Position numbers and translations under genes: made by a program
Shown here: one piece after another, positions 35,920-46,790 of the stretch
Numbering within the stretch: position 1 is the stretch's first letter
Layout: every line of letters begins with the position of its first letter
Assembly (NCBI GenBank): GCA_032622095.1
Contig: CP136063.1
Coordinates: forward strand, 80,019,980-80,083,979
Direction of reading: 5' to 3'
Source: Siphonodentalium dalli
Lineage: Eukaryota; Mollusca; Scaphopoda; Gadilida; Siphonodentaliidae
DNA length: 64,000 nucleotides
The notes under the pieces: model-generated
What the model was told of the DNA's origin: nothing
The model's input: only the letters and a program-made list of their open reading frames with translations
Databases searched by the model: none

Positions 35920-36695
35920 GCCATGAGTGAAAATTTAATATTTCTTTCCAGACATGAATGAGATGTTTCAGGTATTCAAACAAAAAACTGGAGGTAATCT
36001 TTTTATTATATGGGCTTAAGAGTTAAGACCGCCAGCAAGGTACAGAAAAATAACGAAATCTCTACATTTCAGTAATTTTTCGCTACCTGTATATTATAGG
36101 CAAGCATATACTAGTAGTGATACTATTTTCCTTTATCAGTTCTGAGAAATACATGTAAATACAATTTTGGTAACACATAAATATAATATAATATATTATC
36201 ATATGACTCAATCATTATTTACGTTGGAAAGTATGTCATAAATCAATTTCATATCAATTACTAGTTCATATCACCTTCCGATAATTTGATTGGTTTGTTG
36301 ACAAAAAGTGTGTTCTGATTGGCTGAATGGCAGCCGGGGCCGAGCCGCATCTCTAACTAAATGCAGGTCAAACATCGTGCGCGTCAAATCAACGCGATGC
36401 CGAAATTCTCGCAATTATAATCTTGAAATATATAGTTTTGGACATTGTTATACGATAAATAGAATATGTAATTCGTATTTATCTAATAAACATACGATAT
36501 AATGTCACAAACTGAGAACAGAATAGCGCACTATATCTTCGCGTGCATATTATTTCTGCTAGTTCACCAGGTGTTATTGGGCTTCCGAAGGTGTGATGTC
36601 ACATTAACCTTTTGCTGCCGATGTCATATAGCTATTTAGTGATTTGTGTGCGTTTTGGACATCATAATCAATTTATAGGTGTCATATGATAAATA
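35920..36695. other. No gene recognised
   Basis: Contains two 'tgattgg' CCAAT-type words (36288 and 36318) and an AT-rich stretch around 36190. No coding frame of note. Confidence 0.35.
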
Positions 36696-36699
36696 GAAT

Positions 36700-36835
36700 A
36701 TGTAATTCGTGTTTCTCTCATATGATATTTATGAAACTCATCACGAATTTTCTGTTTTCTCTCGCCAGAGGCTCGAGAAAACTGAAAAATTTTAGACTCG
36801 TTTCATAAATATCACATGAGAGAAACACTCATTTT
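36700..36835. repeat. Palindrome T
   Basis: 'gtttctctcatatgatatttatgaaac' pairs with 'gtttcataaatatcacatgagagaaac'. The inner stem is 'ttttctgttttctc / gagaaaactgaaaa' with centre 'tcgccagaggctc'. A lone copy in this window, probably a hairpin MITE core. Confidence 0.65.
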
Positions 36836-37073
36836 ATATCCTCTAATTCTGCTGGTTATGAGATACAGTACTTCACAAATAATACTAGTAGCTGTTATTT
36901 CTTGATGACCAAACAAATGAGAACAGCTCCCACCGCACATGTCTTCCTTAGCCTCTTCTTAACTAATGTTGTGTGCTGAGTCATTAACGTTTCAGCCATT
37001 GAAAAATTTTAAAATGCTAAAAGTTATTGTGGTTCATTGATAGTAAAACAGTGTGACATTGATGGCTTGTAGT

Positions 37074-37873
37074 CAAGCCTGCAAATAGAGTGTCTGTCAT
37101 TTGCAGAATGAGGTCCCCAGAGGGTGAATTTAGTGACGCTATCTTAAAGGCATCACCAAATTCACCCTCTGTGAACCTCACTCTGATTAGGTCTCAACTG
37201 CTGTGGGAGACTTAGAATCAGATTGAAGTTCCCTAATCCCCATTTGAGTGATGTTCACCCATTAGTCACCTCGATTTCACCCATTAGTCAGCTTGATTTA
37301 ACCCATTAGTCACCTCGATTTCACCCATTAGTCATCTCGATTATGCATTTTATCTTCTGCAAATTAGGGAATATAGAAACTAAAAACAATATTAATCTGA
37401 GACTGTAGATACTTACCAAAAGAACAGGCCTAATCAGAATGAGGTCCACAGAGGGTGAATTTGTTGATGTTAGCCCACTGGGGTCATTGTCGTTATGTTT
37501 TATACATAAATGCACAACAGTCTCGCGTAGTGTCATGTGACATGGGTCATTGTCGTAAGGTTTTCTACATAAATGCACACGTGTTGATATGTTTTGTAAG
37601 TTCATTTTCTTCCGTTCATCGATCAAACAACCATGCAGTTCTTTCGGTCCCAATTTAATAATAGGAGCAATATGCGACCAATTATCAATTTTATTGCAGT
37701 TTCATCAATGAGATAAAAGAATGCCTTTATCAGAAACTTCGAAAGAAAAACAGAAATGCACACGGTGTGCATTTATATCTAAAACGTTACGACAACGACC
37801 CCATCAGCCTCACTAAACTCACCCTCTGGGGACCTCATTCTGCAAATGACAAGACACTTTATTTGCAGGCTTG
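37074..37873. mobile_element. Family P long element, copy 3, with nested Q
   Basis: Inverted ends: 'caagcctgcaaatagagtgt' at 37074, and its near-complement 'acactttatttgcaggcttg' ending at 37873. They continue through the 'gcagaatgaggtccccaga' words. Internal P palindromes lie at 37105-37190 and 37431-37470. Element Q occupies 37480-37802. Confidence 0.7.
37480..37802. mobile_element. Nested MITE Q
   Basis: Ends GGGGTCATTGTCGTTATGTT and AACGTTACGACAACGACCCC are near-perfect inverted repeats, followed inward by 'aaatgcaca' and 'tgtgcattt'. The word 'gggtcattgtcgt' recurs at 37544. It sits in the centre of P3. Confidence 0.65.
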
Positions 37874-37879
37874 CTTGCA

Positions 37880-39246
37880 GTTTATGTTTAATTAAAGATG
37901 TATTCAGGGTTTCGTAAATATGGAACAGCTAGAACACTGTAATTCTATGAACAAGTGTGTAATAAAAATTAGTATGGAATCCTGAATATATCTTTGGTTA
38001 ATAATATACCGGTAGGCTCCATGCTGTAGATGCCACACCTTATCACCATCCATCGACAACTACGGATATGACATAGACCTTTTGCAGACAGCTCGGATCA
38101 TCCAGCTTTAACCAAAGTAAAATTCCAAAACTAAAATTGATCATTTGAGAAAGACCAGAACATTTTCTCAAGATCAGTAAACTGTTGGCAAATAGATCAT
38201 CATGCAGAAAATGTTCTGTATATTACAAGTTAATAATTGCTCAGATTCTACATACCGCCAGATTGATCCAGAGTAAATTCTTTGTTAAAAAAGAAACTTG
38301 GATTAACAACAATGCATTCAGAGAATAGTTCATTGAAAACATATTCAGATATTAATTGTTCTGATTAAAGAGCAAAGCCTTTACATAAATGATTTCGCAT
38401 CAATTTACTTGTTGGTTCCAATCCAAACTGTTATCTCTCTTCTGGGGGTCAAGCAACAGCATTGAACATAAGCACATTGAGGTCATGGTTGTTATGTTCA
38501 CAAAAACTAATATAGTTGTTATAACGAATAAAAATGAAACATTACTATTCTACTGTACGTTTCTAAATCTGGGTTGCTCTGATTTTGAAAAGAGGTAAGT
38601 AATGTTTTTGAAAACATCCAAACAAATTGGATTATAACTAGAAAACTGGATGGATGTACAATGCAAACATCCATTGCGTAAGCGGCATACAGTATTTTAA
38701 GCCTTCAAGCTCCAAATTAAGCCTACCATTATTAATTACTTGCTTGCCAAGTCACAGGTATCAAAATTGGTCAATAATTATACAATATACTTATATCACA
38801 TGAAACCCCTATAATATCATTGAAAAATCCATTAGATATTTTCTTATCTCTCACTAGTGTATAATCACGGTGTGCTTCCTGGGATACTTGGCATGGCGCC
38901 AAGTAAATTACAGCAGGGATTAATACTATTTATAAAAGCCGCACTTGAAACCAATACCAGACATTGCAAAATGATTGCTTTGTTCATTAAAGTGCAATTA
39001 TTGTCAAACTTAGTTGCACTAAGAAAATAGACACAAAAACAAAGAGACAAATTGGGGGACTACCGGTATATGTTTTATCGCAAGGCAGGGCGCGTAATAC
39101 TGTCGTATACGGTTGTGAAGCGTCTCAGCCAACGCCATGCATGTATGCATTTTACATGCATTTTTCAGCTTTTTAAAAAGATTTTGATTTGTTAAAAAGG
39201 CATTAAGCTCTAGTTTTTTTCATCTGATATACAAGATCTTCAACTC
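37880..39246. other. No gene or shared repeat recognised
   Basis: A long unassigned stretch, AT-rich, with no frame that looks coding on either strand. Confidence 0.35.
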
Positions 39247-39377
39247 GTTATGTTGGGATATAAGATTTTATGAAATTTGTTTCATAAATTTGAATCACAA
39301 CTTGTCTACGACTTGTTGTGAATCAAATTTATCAAACTCTTTTCATAAAATCTTCTATCTCAAGTTCCCAACATAAT
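39247..39377. repeat. Palindrome S beside MITE R
   Basis: 'tcgttatgttgggatataag' pairs with 'cttctatctcaagttcccaacataa', and 'gattttatgaaa...tttgaatcacaac' pairs around 'ttgtctacgac'. It ends 25 bp left of R. Confidence 0.65.
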
Positions 39378-39402
39378 TCACTGGATATCCTCTATACATG
39401 TA

Positions 39403-39769
39403 CCCCGCTGGACAAAACAAGTGTCCATTGGCACTGCGGTGTATTTGCTGTTCAGCCGCGGTGTCAGAGTTTGTAACTGCAGTTGAGCACCGCGGCCAAA
39501 GGGCAAGTACACTGCGGCAAGTACACCATGGCCGAAAGGCAACTACAACGCGGCCGAATGGCATGTACATCGTGATTAGATTTCTGGTTTGTATCATCTT
39601 TTTTCAGTTTAATGAACGTATACAGCGGCAACTACACCATGGCCGAATGGCAAGTACACCGCAGCCCAACTGTTGTTAGCCGGTGGAGCCGCAGTGTAGT
39701 TGCATTTCGGCCGCGGTGGCAACGCTAACCGCACCGCGGTTAAGTGGACACTTGTTTTGTCCAGCAGGG
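39403..39769. mobile_element. TA-flanked, CpG-rich MITE R
   Basis: Ends CCCCGCTGGACAAAACAAGT and ACTTGTTTTGTCCAGCAGGG are inverted repeats between TA at 39401-39402 and 39770-39771. The interior repeats 'caagtacaccgcggcc', 'ggccgaatggcaagtac' and their complements in both orientations. GC and CpG content are far above the surroundings. Frames on both strands are mirror readings. Confidence 0.75.
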
Positions 39770-39930
39770 TATATGTACATAAAGACATTATTTATATACA
39801 CTAAAAAGTGATAGAAATTTATATAACTGTTTTCAACTTTACCTACAGTGGCAATATAATACGACTTCCCCGTCGAGAAAATTTGTCGCCCAATGTTTTG
39901 AGTTTTTCAAAGAAATGTAACTCTAACATA

Positions 39931-39967
39931 CCCGTTATTTAGTAAATCATTTTTACTAAATAACGGG
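39931..39967. repeat. Perfect 16 bp hairpin
   Basis: CCCGTTATTTAGTAAA (39931-39946) and its exact complement (39952-39967) enclose a 5 nt loop. No gene ends here, so it is not read as a terminator; it may be a residue of a palindromic element. Confidence 0.6.
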
Positions 39968-40383
39968 CATACCCAAAGAAGCACACCACAGAGAGACACA
40001 TTTCAAGAATACTATAGAAAATAAACTTGGCAGGGTGGGTGGGCTTGGGGGAGGTACTGTCTAACAAACTTCAGCCCAAAATGTTCTCTACAGGGAAGTC
40101 GTATGAGATTGCCCCTACAGTACAAAGGTGAGAAATATGCTAGGGTATAGCATCTGCCTTTTTCCCCATTTGATTGGTGTCAATGTATTTATTTTTGAGT
40201 GATTTTGCATGGACTTATTTGTCATCAACATTGTACAAAGGGCCACCAGGTAATGGTATGTAGCCTAATAGTAGCTGTATATACATGTACCGGTACCTGG
40301 CAGCCTGTTCTATCTTGACCCCCATAATGTGACAAAGGCAAGTAATAGTGATGGTATGTTTAACTTTAGGATTGAAAATTAAC

Positions 40384-40470
40384 CCTTTCACAACAGGAGC
40401 TGCGTTGGTGCATCGTTAATGATCCTGTGCCAGTGCATTCCCTTACTAGTATATACCGGTATGCGAGTCT
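40384..40470. mobile_element. B'-type MITE fragment
   Basis: 'TTAAccctttcacaacagg', 'catcgttaatgatcctgtgcca' and 'gtgcattcccttac' match the left part of the B' elements at 17968 and 53648; the right part is missing. Confidence 0.45.
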
Positions 40471-40558
40471 ACCAAGGAGCATACCAGTTTTGCAAAGTTA
40501 TCTATCCTGGAAATACTATTAAACCTTCCGATAAAAGCCTGCGCCTTTCCTTGTCTAT

Positions 40559-40564
40559 TTTATT
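40559..40564 (-). promoter_or_regulatory. Candidate poly(A) signal for the CEP95-like gene
   Basis: AATAAA on the minus strand, 295 nt beyond the stop codon. It is a candidate only. Confidence 0.3.
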
Positions 40565-40858
40565 TTATATTAGTTTCCCTGGATACCTACATGTACATAC
40601 AGCAATGGAAATTTTGTAAATTCCTCTATTTTTTCGTATTTAAATTATACATACATATATATATATACCGGTGTATGTTATCAATGAGATATGAATACAA
40701 GAATAAACATATTTGCGACTAAACAAAAGTGAGCTCGGAAAGGCGCTGATGGTTATCTCTTATGTTGACATTTCCATGATAGATAACTCTGCAAAACCAA
40801 CGAAAACTACACATTATGCAGTATTGTTTGAAAAAAAGAATGCATGTGACATTTTGCA

Positions 40859-43486
40859 CTATATTTTTGAGTTATATTTCACAAGTTGGAGTTCATGTTT
40901 GACTCTATCAGCATCAAGCTGTCTAAAGTAAGCATCATCTTCATCACGGTACATCTGATCCTGTAACTGCTGAATCTCACCCTCCATCTTCTTGCGCATT
41001 TCTCTTTTTGTCTGAGCAATGACACGCTGTTGTGCCTTCTCTCTTATATCCAGATCATGTTTCTCACGAGACATGTTCTCAAGCAGAATATCAAAATTGT
41101 TCCTGTAATAATTCTCCAAGGATGACAAAGCATTAGCTTGTTGCTCATCGCGATTCTGTCTCTTCTCTTTGGTGTACTTTTTCATGTCACGAACACGATC
41201 TTTCTGAATCTCAAGGCCCTCTTTGAATAAACTCTTAAACACCATCTCCTCCCTCGTTCTTTTTCTCAAGATCCTCGATTTCTGTCTCACTGCATAGTCA
41301 TCATAATATTTTTTACACTTGTTGGTCTGAATTCTCTTGTCATGCATTTTGTTTTTAAACGCGATCTCCTTAGCCTTCCTATCCTTGACGTCGCGCAACC
41401 TCTGAGTATGCTCAAGCTCTTTCTTGACAATTTTAATCAGAATCTCTTGACGCCTCTCGGCATCATCAAGCTCTGTTTGTGCATGACGTTTCTTGTTCTT
41501 TACTTCCTGGTGGGCTTTTGTAATCTGTTCAATTTCAGAAATCCCTTTGCGCCACAACTCATGCCATGTATGAGGAGACAAGTACAGATGAGGAAATTCT
41601 TTCAATAATTCTGGCAGAATACCGTTGGCACTAATTTCTGCTGGCATGTCATCTGCGGGGGTAGGAGCACTGATATATTTGGAAGGTTTAGAAGCAGCCA
41701 TGGGCTTGACAACACGTGACTTCTTGATGGCAATCACAGTCCTGCTTTTTGGAGTAATCTTTGACTTAGTTGGTTTAGGACATTTCATTTTGGGTTTCTG
41801 TGTCTTCAGCTTGTCTTCCGTCTCTTTCAGCTTTTGCAATTCTTTCCGGATATGAGCTTTAACTTCTCCAACAATTTCATTATAATCCTCCTTGTATACT
41901 TTTTTGAGAAAGTCTGTCCTCCTGTTAAAATAATCATCTTCTTTTTTCAGTTGTCGATTGGCAAATGATATATGGGTTATATGTTCTGGTTTGGAAGACA
42001 TCTCATTAGCTACACGATCTTGATTTTCAAAGTCATCACACATTAGCTTGTTGAACTTTTTCTTCAATTTCAAATGATAAGAGTCATTTTTGGATGTCCT
42101 GTTATTCTTATTCTGAGTAACAATTTCATCCAAATCATCAATGATCAAAGGTGGACTCCTTGTATCCTTCCGATTGTTTATCTTCCCATTTGAATAACTG
42201 AGATCGGTATCAGAAGCTGATCTTTCATCCACAAAAGATACTTTCCGACCTGCTCTAGCATCATCAGTCAGTCCACGGTCCCCCCTAGTCTCAGGATCAT
42301 ACTCATTTCTATGTCCATGGAGTGATAGCGCAAAATTATCCAATCGATCATTTATAGCCTTTGTTCTGCTGGCAAGAGAATCTAATTTCATTTCATATAC
42401 ATCATTATTATCATCTTCTTGTTCAGGATAATCATTGTTAATCGCTTCCCTTGCCAACCTTGCTGTCTTTTCAAGTGTCTTCTCAATTGCCTCATATTTG
42501 GCTATATCTGCTTGTAGAACCTGTTTGTTTCGATTTTCCTTGCCGCTTCTTGAGGAATGGCTATTGAGCTTTGTGAAATCAGACAATGCTGACTTGTCGC
42601 TCACATGTCTGAATGAAGATGGCACATGATATCTTGGTGCTCGAGCAACATCTGAGAGCAATGATTTGTCATCACTGTCATTGCCATAGCGATACACATT
42701 AGACTGAAGATGTCTTCTGTTAAAGTCTAGATAGTTTTCTTTAGAAGACAGTGGCAAGTTTGTTGTCTCCGTTTGTGAATTGCCAACAGCATTTTGTCTC
42801 CGAATATCTTGAAGCTGTTGCTCTATTATATCAGCTTCCTGTATTATACTTGTCGTTGTGTCCAAGGCGTCCTTGCTCATGTCAGCATCATAAGTTTCAT
42901 CTCCAATGTTGAGAAGTTCTTGAGTATCGTTAACGAAATCTGCTGCTTGAATTTTATCATTAAATCCATCTGGTGACACTGCAAGTGTTCGGAATTTGGC
43001 ATCAACTTCAGGAAGACTATCTTTGAATTCTGACTTTAAAAAATCATTCATGTGGTCTATTGTCAACATGTCAGGGTCATTGGCAATAGAATCTCTGTCA
43101 GTATTCATTGAACTTTCAGGGTCAATTTTGTTCAGCATGTAGTCAAGGAGTCCTGAGAATATTTCAAGAATGTTCGATATGGCAGTGCGGTCATTTTTAA
43201 TAATGATTTTTCTTCCAGAAATGTGTGATAGTGACGTATTAAGAATGTCTGCTGCAAGTGCATCTATCACAATTTGACAGTTATGTATTTCATCTTCTGC
43301 AGTAACCGGATCGCGAACAACACTTATGAGTTTTTCACCACACAAACCCTCGAACAGCGTCACAAAAATGTTTGGGATCTCATCGAAGGATTCAACTTTG
43401 TTTCGAACATGGAGTTTTTGCAGCAATGAGTTTGCTAAATCAATCAGTTCTCTATCAAATCCTAACATTGGATCCGAAGACGTCAT
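40859..43486 (-). CDS. CEP95: CEP95-like centrosomal protein, complete single-exon frame
   Basis: A continuous frame of 875 codons from ATG (43486-43484) to TAG (40861-40859). An in-frame TGA 30 nt upstream (43516-43514) makes this start firm unless a 5' exon is spliced on. Residues ~10-115 match the N-terminal calponin-homology-like region of vertebrate CEP95 (for example LCGEKL, VIDALAADILNTSLSHISG, LEIFSGLLDYML). Residues ~120-540 are acidic, Ser/Asn-rich and probably disordered. Residues ~555-605 are Lys/Pro-rich and basic. From ~635 (SPHTWHELWRKGISEIEQ) to ~870 the protein is charged coiled coil. Length is close to the human protein (~820). CEP95 is a centrosome/spindle-pole protein of little-known mechanism. 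Vertebrate CEP95 genes have many introns, whereas this frame has none, which suggests a retrocopy or intron loss. No disabling mutation is seen. Confidence 0.88.
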   Translation of the reverse strand: MTSSDPMLGFDRELIDLANSLLQKLHVRNKVESFDEIPNIFVTLFEGLCGEKLISVVRDPVTAEDEIHNCQIVIDALAADILNTSLSHISGRKIIIKNDRTAISNILEIFSGLLDYMLNKIDPESSMNTDRDSIANDPDMLTIDHMNDFLKSEFKDSLPEVDAKFRTLAVSPDGFNDKIQAADFVNDTQELLNIGDETYDADMSKDALDTTTSIIQEADIIEQQLQDIRRQNAVGNSQTETTNLPLSSKENYLDFNRRHLQSNVYRYGNDSDDKSLLSDVARAPRYHVPSSFRHVSDKSALSDFTKLNSHSSRSGKENRNKQVLQADIAKYEAIEKTLEKTARLAREAINNDYPEQEDDNNDVYEMKLDSLASRTKAINDRLDNFALSLHGHRNEYDPETRGDRGLTDDARAGRKVSFVDERSASDTDLSYSNGKINNRKDTRSPPLIIDDLDEIVTQNKNNRTSKNDSYHLKLKKKFNKLMCDDFENQDRVANEMSSKPEHITHISFANRQLKKEDDYFNRRTDFLKKVYKEDYNEIVGEVKAHIRKELQKLKETEDKLKTQKPKMKCPKPTKSKITPKSRTVIAIKKSRVVKPMAASKPSKYISAPTPADDMPAEISANGILPELLKEFPHLYLSPHTWHELWRKGISEIEQITKAHQEVKNKKRHAQTELDDAERRQEILIKIVKKELEHTQRLRDVKDRKAKEIAFKNKMHDKRIQTNKCKKYYDDYAVRQKSRILRKRTREEMVFKSLFKEGLEIQKDRVRDMKKYTKEKRQNRDEQQANALSSLENYYRNNFDILLENMSREKHDLDIREKAQQRVIAQTKREMRKKMEGEIQQLQDQMYRDEDDAYFRQLDADRVKHELQLVKYNSKI

Positions 43487-43959
43487 CTTTTTCTCGGTTT
43501 TAAACTCAATATATCAGACATTAATGGGACAAACTGCAATTCTGTTGTCAATGACGCAACGAGCTGAAACAAGTTTGGACAAAAAGCGGCTTTTCCCCAA
43601 GAACGATAACCGAACATACAAGTCCAAAATGTCGAATCCGGAAACGGATATTTGGTGCGGTAAAAGACGGTAGCAAAAACACTGCTGTTCAGCCAAGCTC
43701 TACGAGGAGTTCAGTCCCCTACACAGGACTTGCCGCCGCACACGTAATGTGAAGAAATGTCGCATTTATTTATTTGAGACTTTTGTAGGTTACAATTCAT
43801 TCTGCATTATTCGGAGAAACTGAACTGTCCATATGCATTTGAAAATTGTCTAGATCAAGCCAGAATGAATTGTAACTGACAAAACACTTCAATAAAAAAT
43901 GTTAGATTTAATTAAGACATGAAGATAGATATATACCCCAAAAGATATACTCAAAGGAT

Positions 43960-45320
43960 GGTCGAATCACTTTAAAAACTTGGCAACTCAGTTTGGTTAC
44001 ACCAAAAGAAGGTCTACAACACTGCAGCTGCTACACACACTAGATAAATGGACCAAATCTATGGACAGCGGACATCCAACTCATGTAGTAATAATATACA
44101 TGGACTATATGAAAGCCTTTGATACCGTCCCACATAGGAGGTTGGTAAAGAAGACTAGCAGTTATAACATCAGAGGGATCATCCTAGGCTGGATACAAGA
44201 TTTTCTAACAGAAAGGAACAACAAGTCATAGTAAACGGAACATCATCAGAGAAACATCCTCAAGGAAGTATACTTGGCCCACTGCTGTTTGTCCTGTATA
44301 TATCAATGACTTACCTGAATGTGTAAAATCAGAAGTGATGCTGTTTGCAGATGATACAACAATTTATAAGGAGATAACAGAGGAAAATGATATGGATACA
44401 CTGCAAAGCGACCTTGATTAATTCCAAATGTGGTCAAACAACTGGTTACTAAGATTCCATCCAGAGAAATGTGTTGTCATGAATGTTGGGAAAGAGGAGT
44501 ATCAGCCAAATTACAACTTGAAAGACAAGAATGGGAGTGAAACTAAATTAAAACAGGTGGAAAAAGAAAAGGACATAGGAGTAACCACAGATATAAATCT
44601 ATCATTTGAAGACCACATAAACGAAAAAATACAGAAAGCCAACAGTGTTCTTGGAGCCATCAGTTCTAAGATCATTCACCTACTTAGACTATACCACAAT
44701 GGCAAAACTCTATATAAAGGACTGGTAATTAAGACCATTACTCGAATATGTTCAACCTGCTTGGAGACCATATCTAAAAAAAAACACACAGTTCCAATGG
44801 AAAAAGTTCAAAAGAGAGCAACAGAACTAGTATACCATGCAGGACTAAAAGATATGGGATATGAGGATAGGCTAAGAAAAATGGAACTACCAACCCTGAT
44901 GTACAGAAGCCACCGATGTGATATGATTGAATGTTTCAAAATATTCAACTGCGTCGATCCTGAAGTATAAAACATTTTTACAAGAAACACCGAATCTCGG
45001 ACCAGAGGCCACAACTATAAACTGTACAAAGAAAGATCTAACTATGACGTGAGAAAACACACATTCAGCCAAAGAGTGGTCACAACTTGGAACAATCTAC
45101 CAGACGAAGTGGTGTATGCTGAAGATATAAACCAATTCAAAAACAGACTAGATCATCATTGGAGAAATCAGGATGTTAAGTATGACTATAAAGCGGAATT
45201 GGTGACTGATTTCCAACCATGCAACCCAAATATGTCTAGAGATGCAGCCGAATACGGTGAAATAACACAATGTGAGGTGGATACAGTGGCAAACTACCAG
45301 CGTCCACTACATACGTAAGG
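43960..45320 (+). pseudogene. Broken non-LTR retrotransposon (reverse transcriptase C-terminal half)
   Basis: Frame pieces at 43980-44231, ~44230-44420, 44428-44970 and 45049-45318 read in order as a CR1/Jockey-like LINE ORF2. They include a 'YMDYMKAFDTVPHRRLVKK' palm motif, the 'QGSILGPLLF' block, the catalytic 'MLFADDTTIY' box, the 'HPEKCVVMNVG' thumb-side block, and the C-terminal 'WNNLPDEVV' motif. Frameshifts near 44230, a TGA/TAA (44418-44420) and a TAA (44968-44970) disable it. The endonuclease and N-terminal RT parts are absent: a typical 5'-truncated copy. It starts ~470 bp beyond the CEP95-like start codon. Confidence 0.85.
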
Positions 45321-45384
45321 TAACTCATACAAATGACCCATACCACAAAGAAAACATAGACCTTGACCTATATATATATACTAC

Positions 45385-45870
45385 TAGCCGATGAGCCCGA
45401 CGTTGTCCGGGCTATTCAAAAACCAAATTTCAAGTCGATAGCTCTACCCAGCCCGACGTTGTCCGGGCTATTCAAAAACCAAATTTCAAGTCGATAGCTC
45501 TACCCGTTTCCGAGATCTGGTCTGCGCATGCGCGAAGCTGACGTCGCACGGGCTCGGCGACCCGATAAAATTCGTATCCGTGGCAAGATACATTCACATA
45601 CCAAATTTCAAGTCGATAGCTCCACCCGTTTCCGAGATCTGGTCTGCGCATGCGCGAAGCTGACGTCGCACGGGCTCTGCGACGCGATAAAATTCGTAGC
45701 CGGGGCAAGATACATTCACATAGCAAATTTCAAGTCGATAGCTCCACCCGTTTCCGAGATCTCGTCTGCGCATGCGCGAAGCGGGCGCCGCACGGGCTCG
45801 CCAATACGACAACGTCCGCCGCCTGGTCAAACTACACACACGTACCAAGTTTCGTCCCGATCGGTCGAGA
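45385..45870. repeat. 122 bp tandem repeat with NRF1-like palindromes
   Basis: 'aaatttcaagtcgatagctc' recurs at 45481, 45603 and 45725 (exact 122 bp period), plus a truncated unit at 45424. Each full unit carries 'tttccgagatctggtctgcgc' and TGCGCATGCGCG (45523, 45645, 45767). The array opens with a hairpin 'gcccgacgttgtccgggc' (45398, repeated at 45452). It is followed by 'gacaaacatacagacaaacatgcaaacatacagacag', a transposon-tail-like stretch. Frames through it are repeat readings. Confidence 0.85.
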
Positions 45871-46039
45871 ATCGTAGATTTGTATAAATGACAAACATAC
45901 AGACAAACATGCAAACATACAGACAGAGGTCTTCAAAATATATATGAGATACATTGAAGACTTCTGCCTTAAGCAAGAAGAATCCATCGATAAAATCACA
46001 CAGAAGAAATTTCAAAAGCAATAACAATATCTGTATCTG

Positions 46040-46210
46040 TATCCAGGTTCTACCACCACGGCCGAGTAACTTTATAACCGTGTGGTGACTCCAGTCTTAG
46101 CGTTCTTTAACGTGCACACACCGAGGCGTGTACACGGGTCAGCCATTAATGTCCGCGCCCGATCGGACAGCGTACTGCACCACGACAACATACTTGGACT
46201 AGTGTTGTAA
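46040..46210. other. GC-rich fragment of probable repeat origin
   Basis: 'gttctttaacgtgcacacac', 'tgtacacgggtcagccatta' and 'cgcccgatcggacagcgt' recall a dispersed invertebrate repeat, from memory only. A G14 run follows at 46212. Confidence 0.3.
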
Positions 46211-46336
46211 TGGGGGGGGGGGGGGTCGGCATTTTGCATTCAGATCTTTATTCAGTTATCTCGAATGAGACTTTTCAGCCTGGCAAACATTACATGGTAT
46301 CTGACCGAGTTCTGATTTTTGTCAGAATATCCTGAC

Positions 46337-46402
46337 CAGGTTGCGATCCCCGGTCCGCTATAGCACGAGAGACCATGCAGTACGATACCCCTCGGCTACC
46401 GA
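46337..46402 (-). mobile_element. Probable tRNA-derived SINE head
   Basis: On the minus strand, TAGCCGAGGGG resembles the RNA polymerase III A box, and 34 bp later GGGGATCGCAACC resembles the B box (GGTTCGANNCC). Spacing suits a tRNA. The acceptor stem does not pair convincingly, so it is a relic and not a functional tRNA gene. Confidence 0.4.
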
Positions 46403-46589
46403 TTTCACCTAAACGATAAGCCTCTGACTGCATGGGACTCGCTGCAGAACACCTGAAGTTTGCCCAAGACAGACATCGAATATTACCGATTCAAACTCCT
46501 CAACTCCACAGTACAAGGGAAAGCACCAGAGATTCTGAAGGATGGAATGGTAACATCAGTCTTTAAGAAGGTGACTTTTAAATTCAATT

Positions 46590-46786
46590 ATTAGTACTCA
46601 TCTCGAGTAAATAACAAATTTCAAAAATCAATATCTAATAACTCAGCTTTGTTTGATGGGTTCCTTGACTCGAATCAAATATTTTTTACCCCCAAAGCCA
46701 AAGAAATAGTAATATAGGACCCTCTGATCGGATTGTTGTTGTTGGAATCTGTTGAGATGGGGACCCTCTGTTCGGATTGAGTACCT
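46590..46786. mobile_element. Family C fragment (C4a, right part)
   Basis: 'cactcgaatcaaatattttttacccccaaagccaaagaa'-type family sequence ending GATTGAGTACCT (46786). The TTAA that should follow is TCAA (46787-46790) and leads straight into C4b. Confidence 0.65.
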
Positions 46787-46790
46787 TCAA

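Noticed and set aside
39931-39967. Rho-independent-like terminator
   Set aside because: Perfect hairpin, but the context is eukaryotic and no gene ends here.
41342-41855. Plus-strand frames opposite the CEP95-like gene
   Set aside because: They are antisense shadows of a well-supported coding frame.
45394-45420. Possible hammerhead ribozyme ('ccgatgag' beside a GCCCG..CGGGC stem)
   Set aside because: The core should read CTGATGA and GAAA after stem II; here it is CCGATGA and TATT, so catalysis is not supported.
46337-46402. Functional tRNA gene
   Set aside because: Box-like words are present but the acceptor stem and anticodon arm do not form; a SINE head is more likely.
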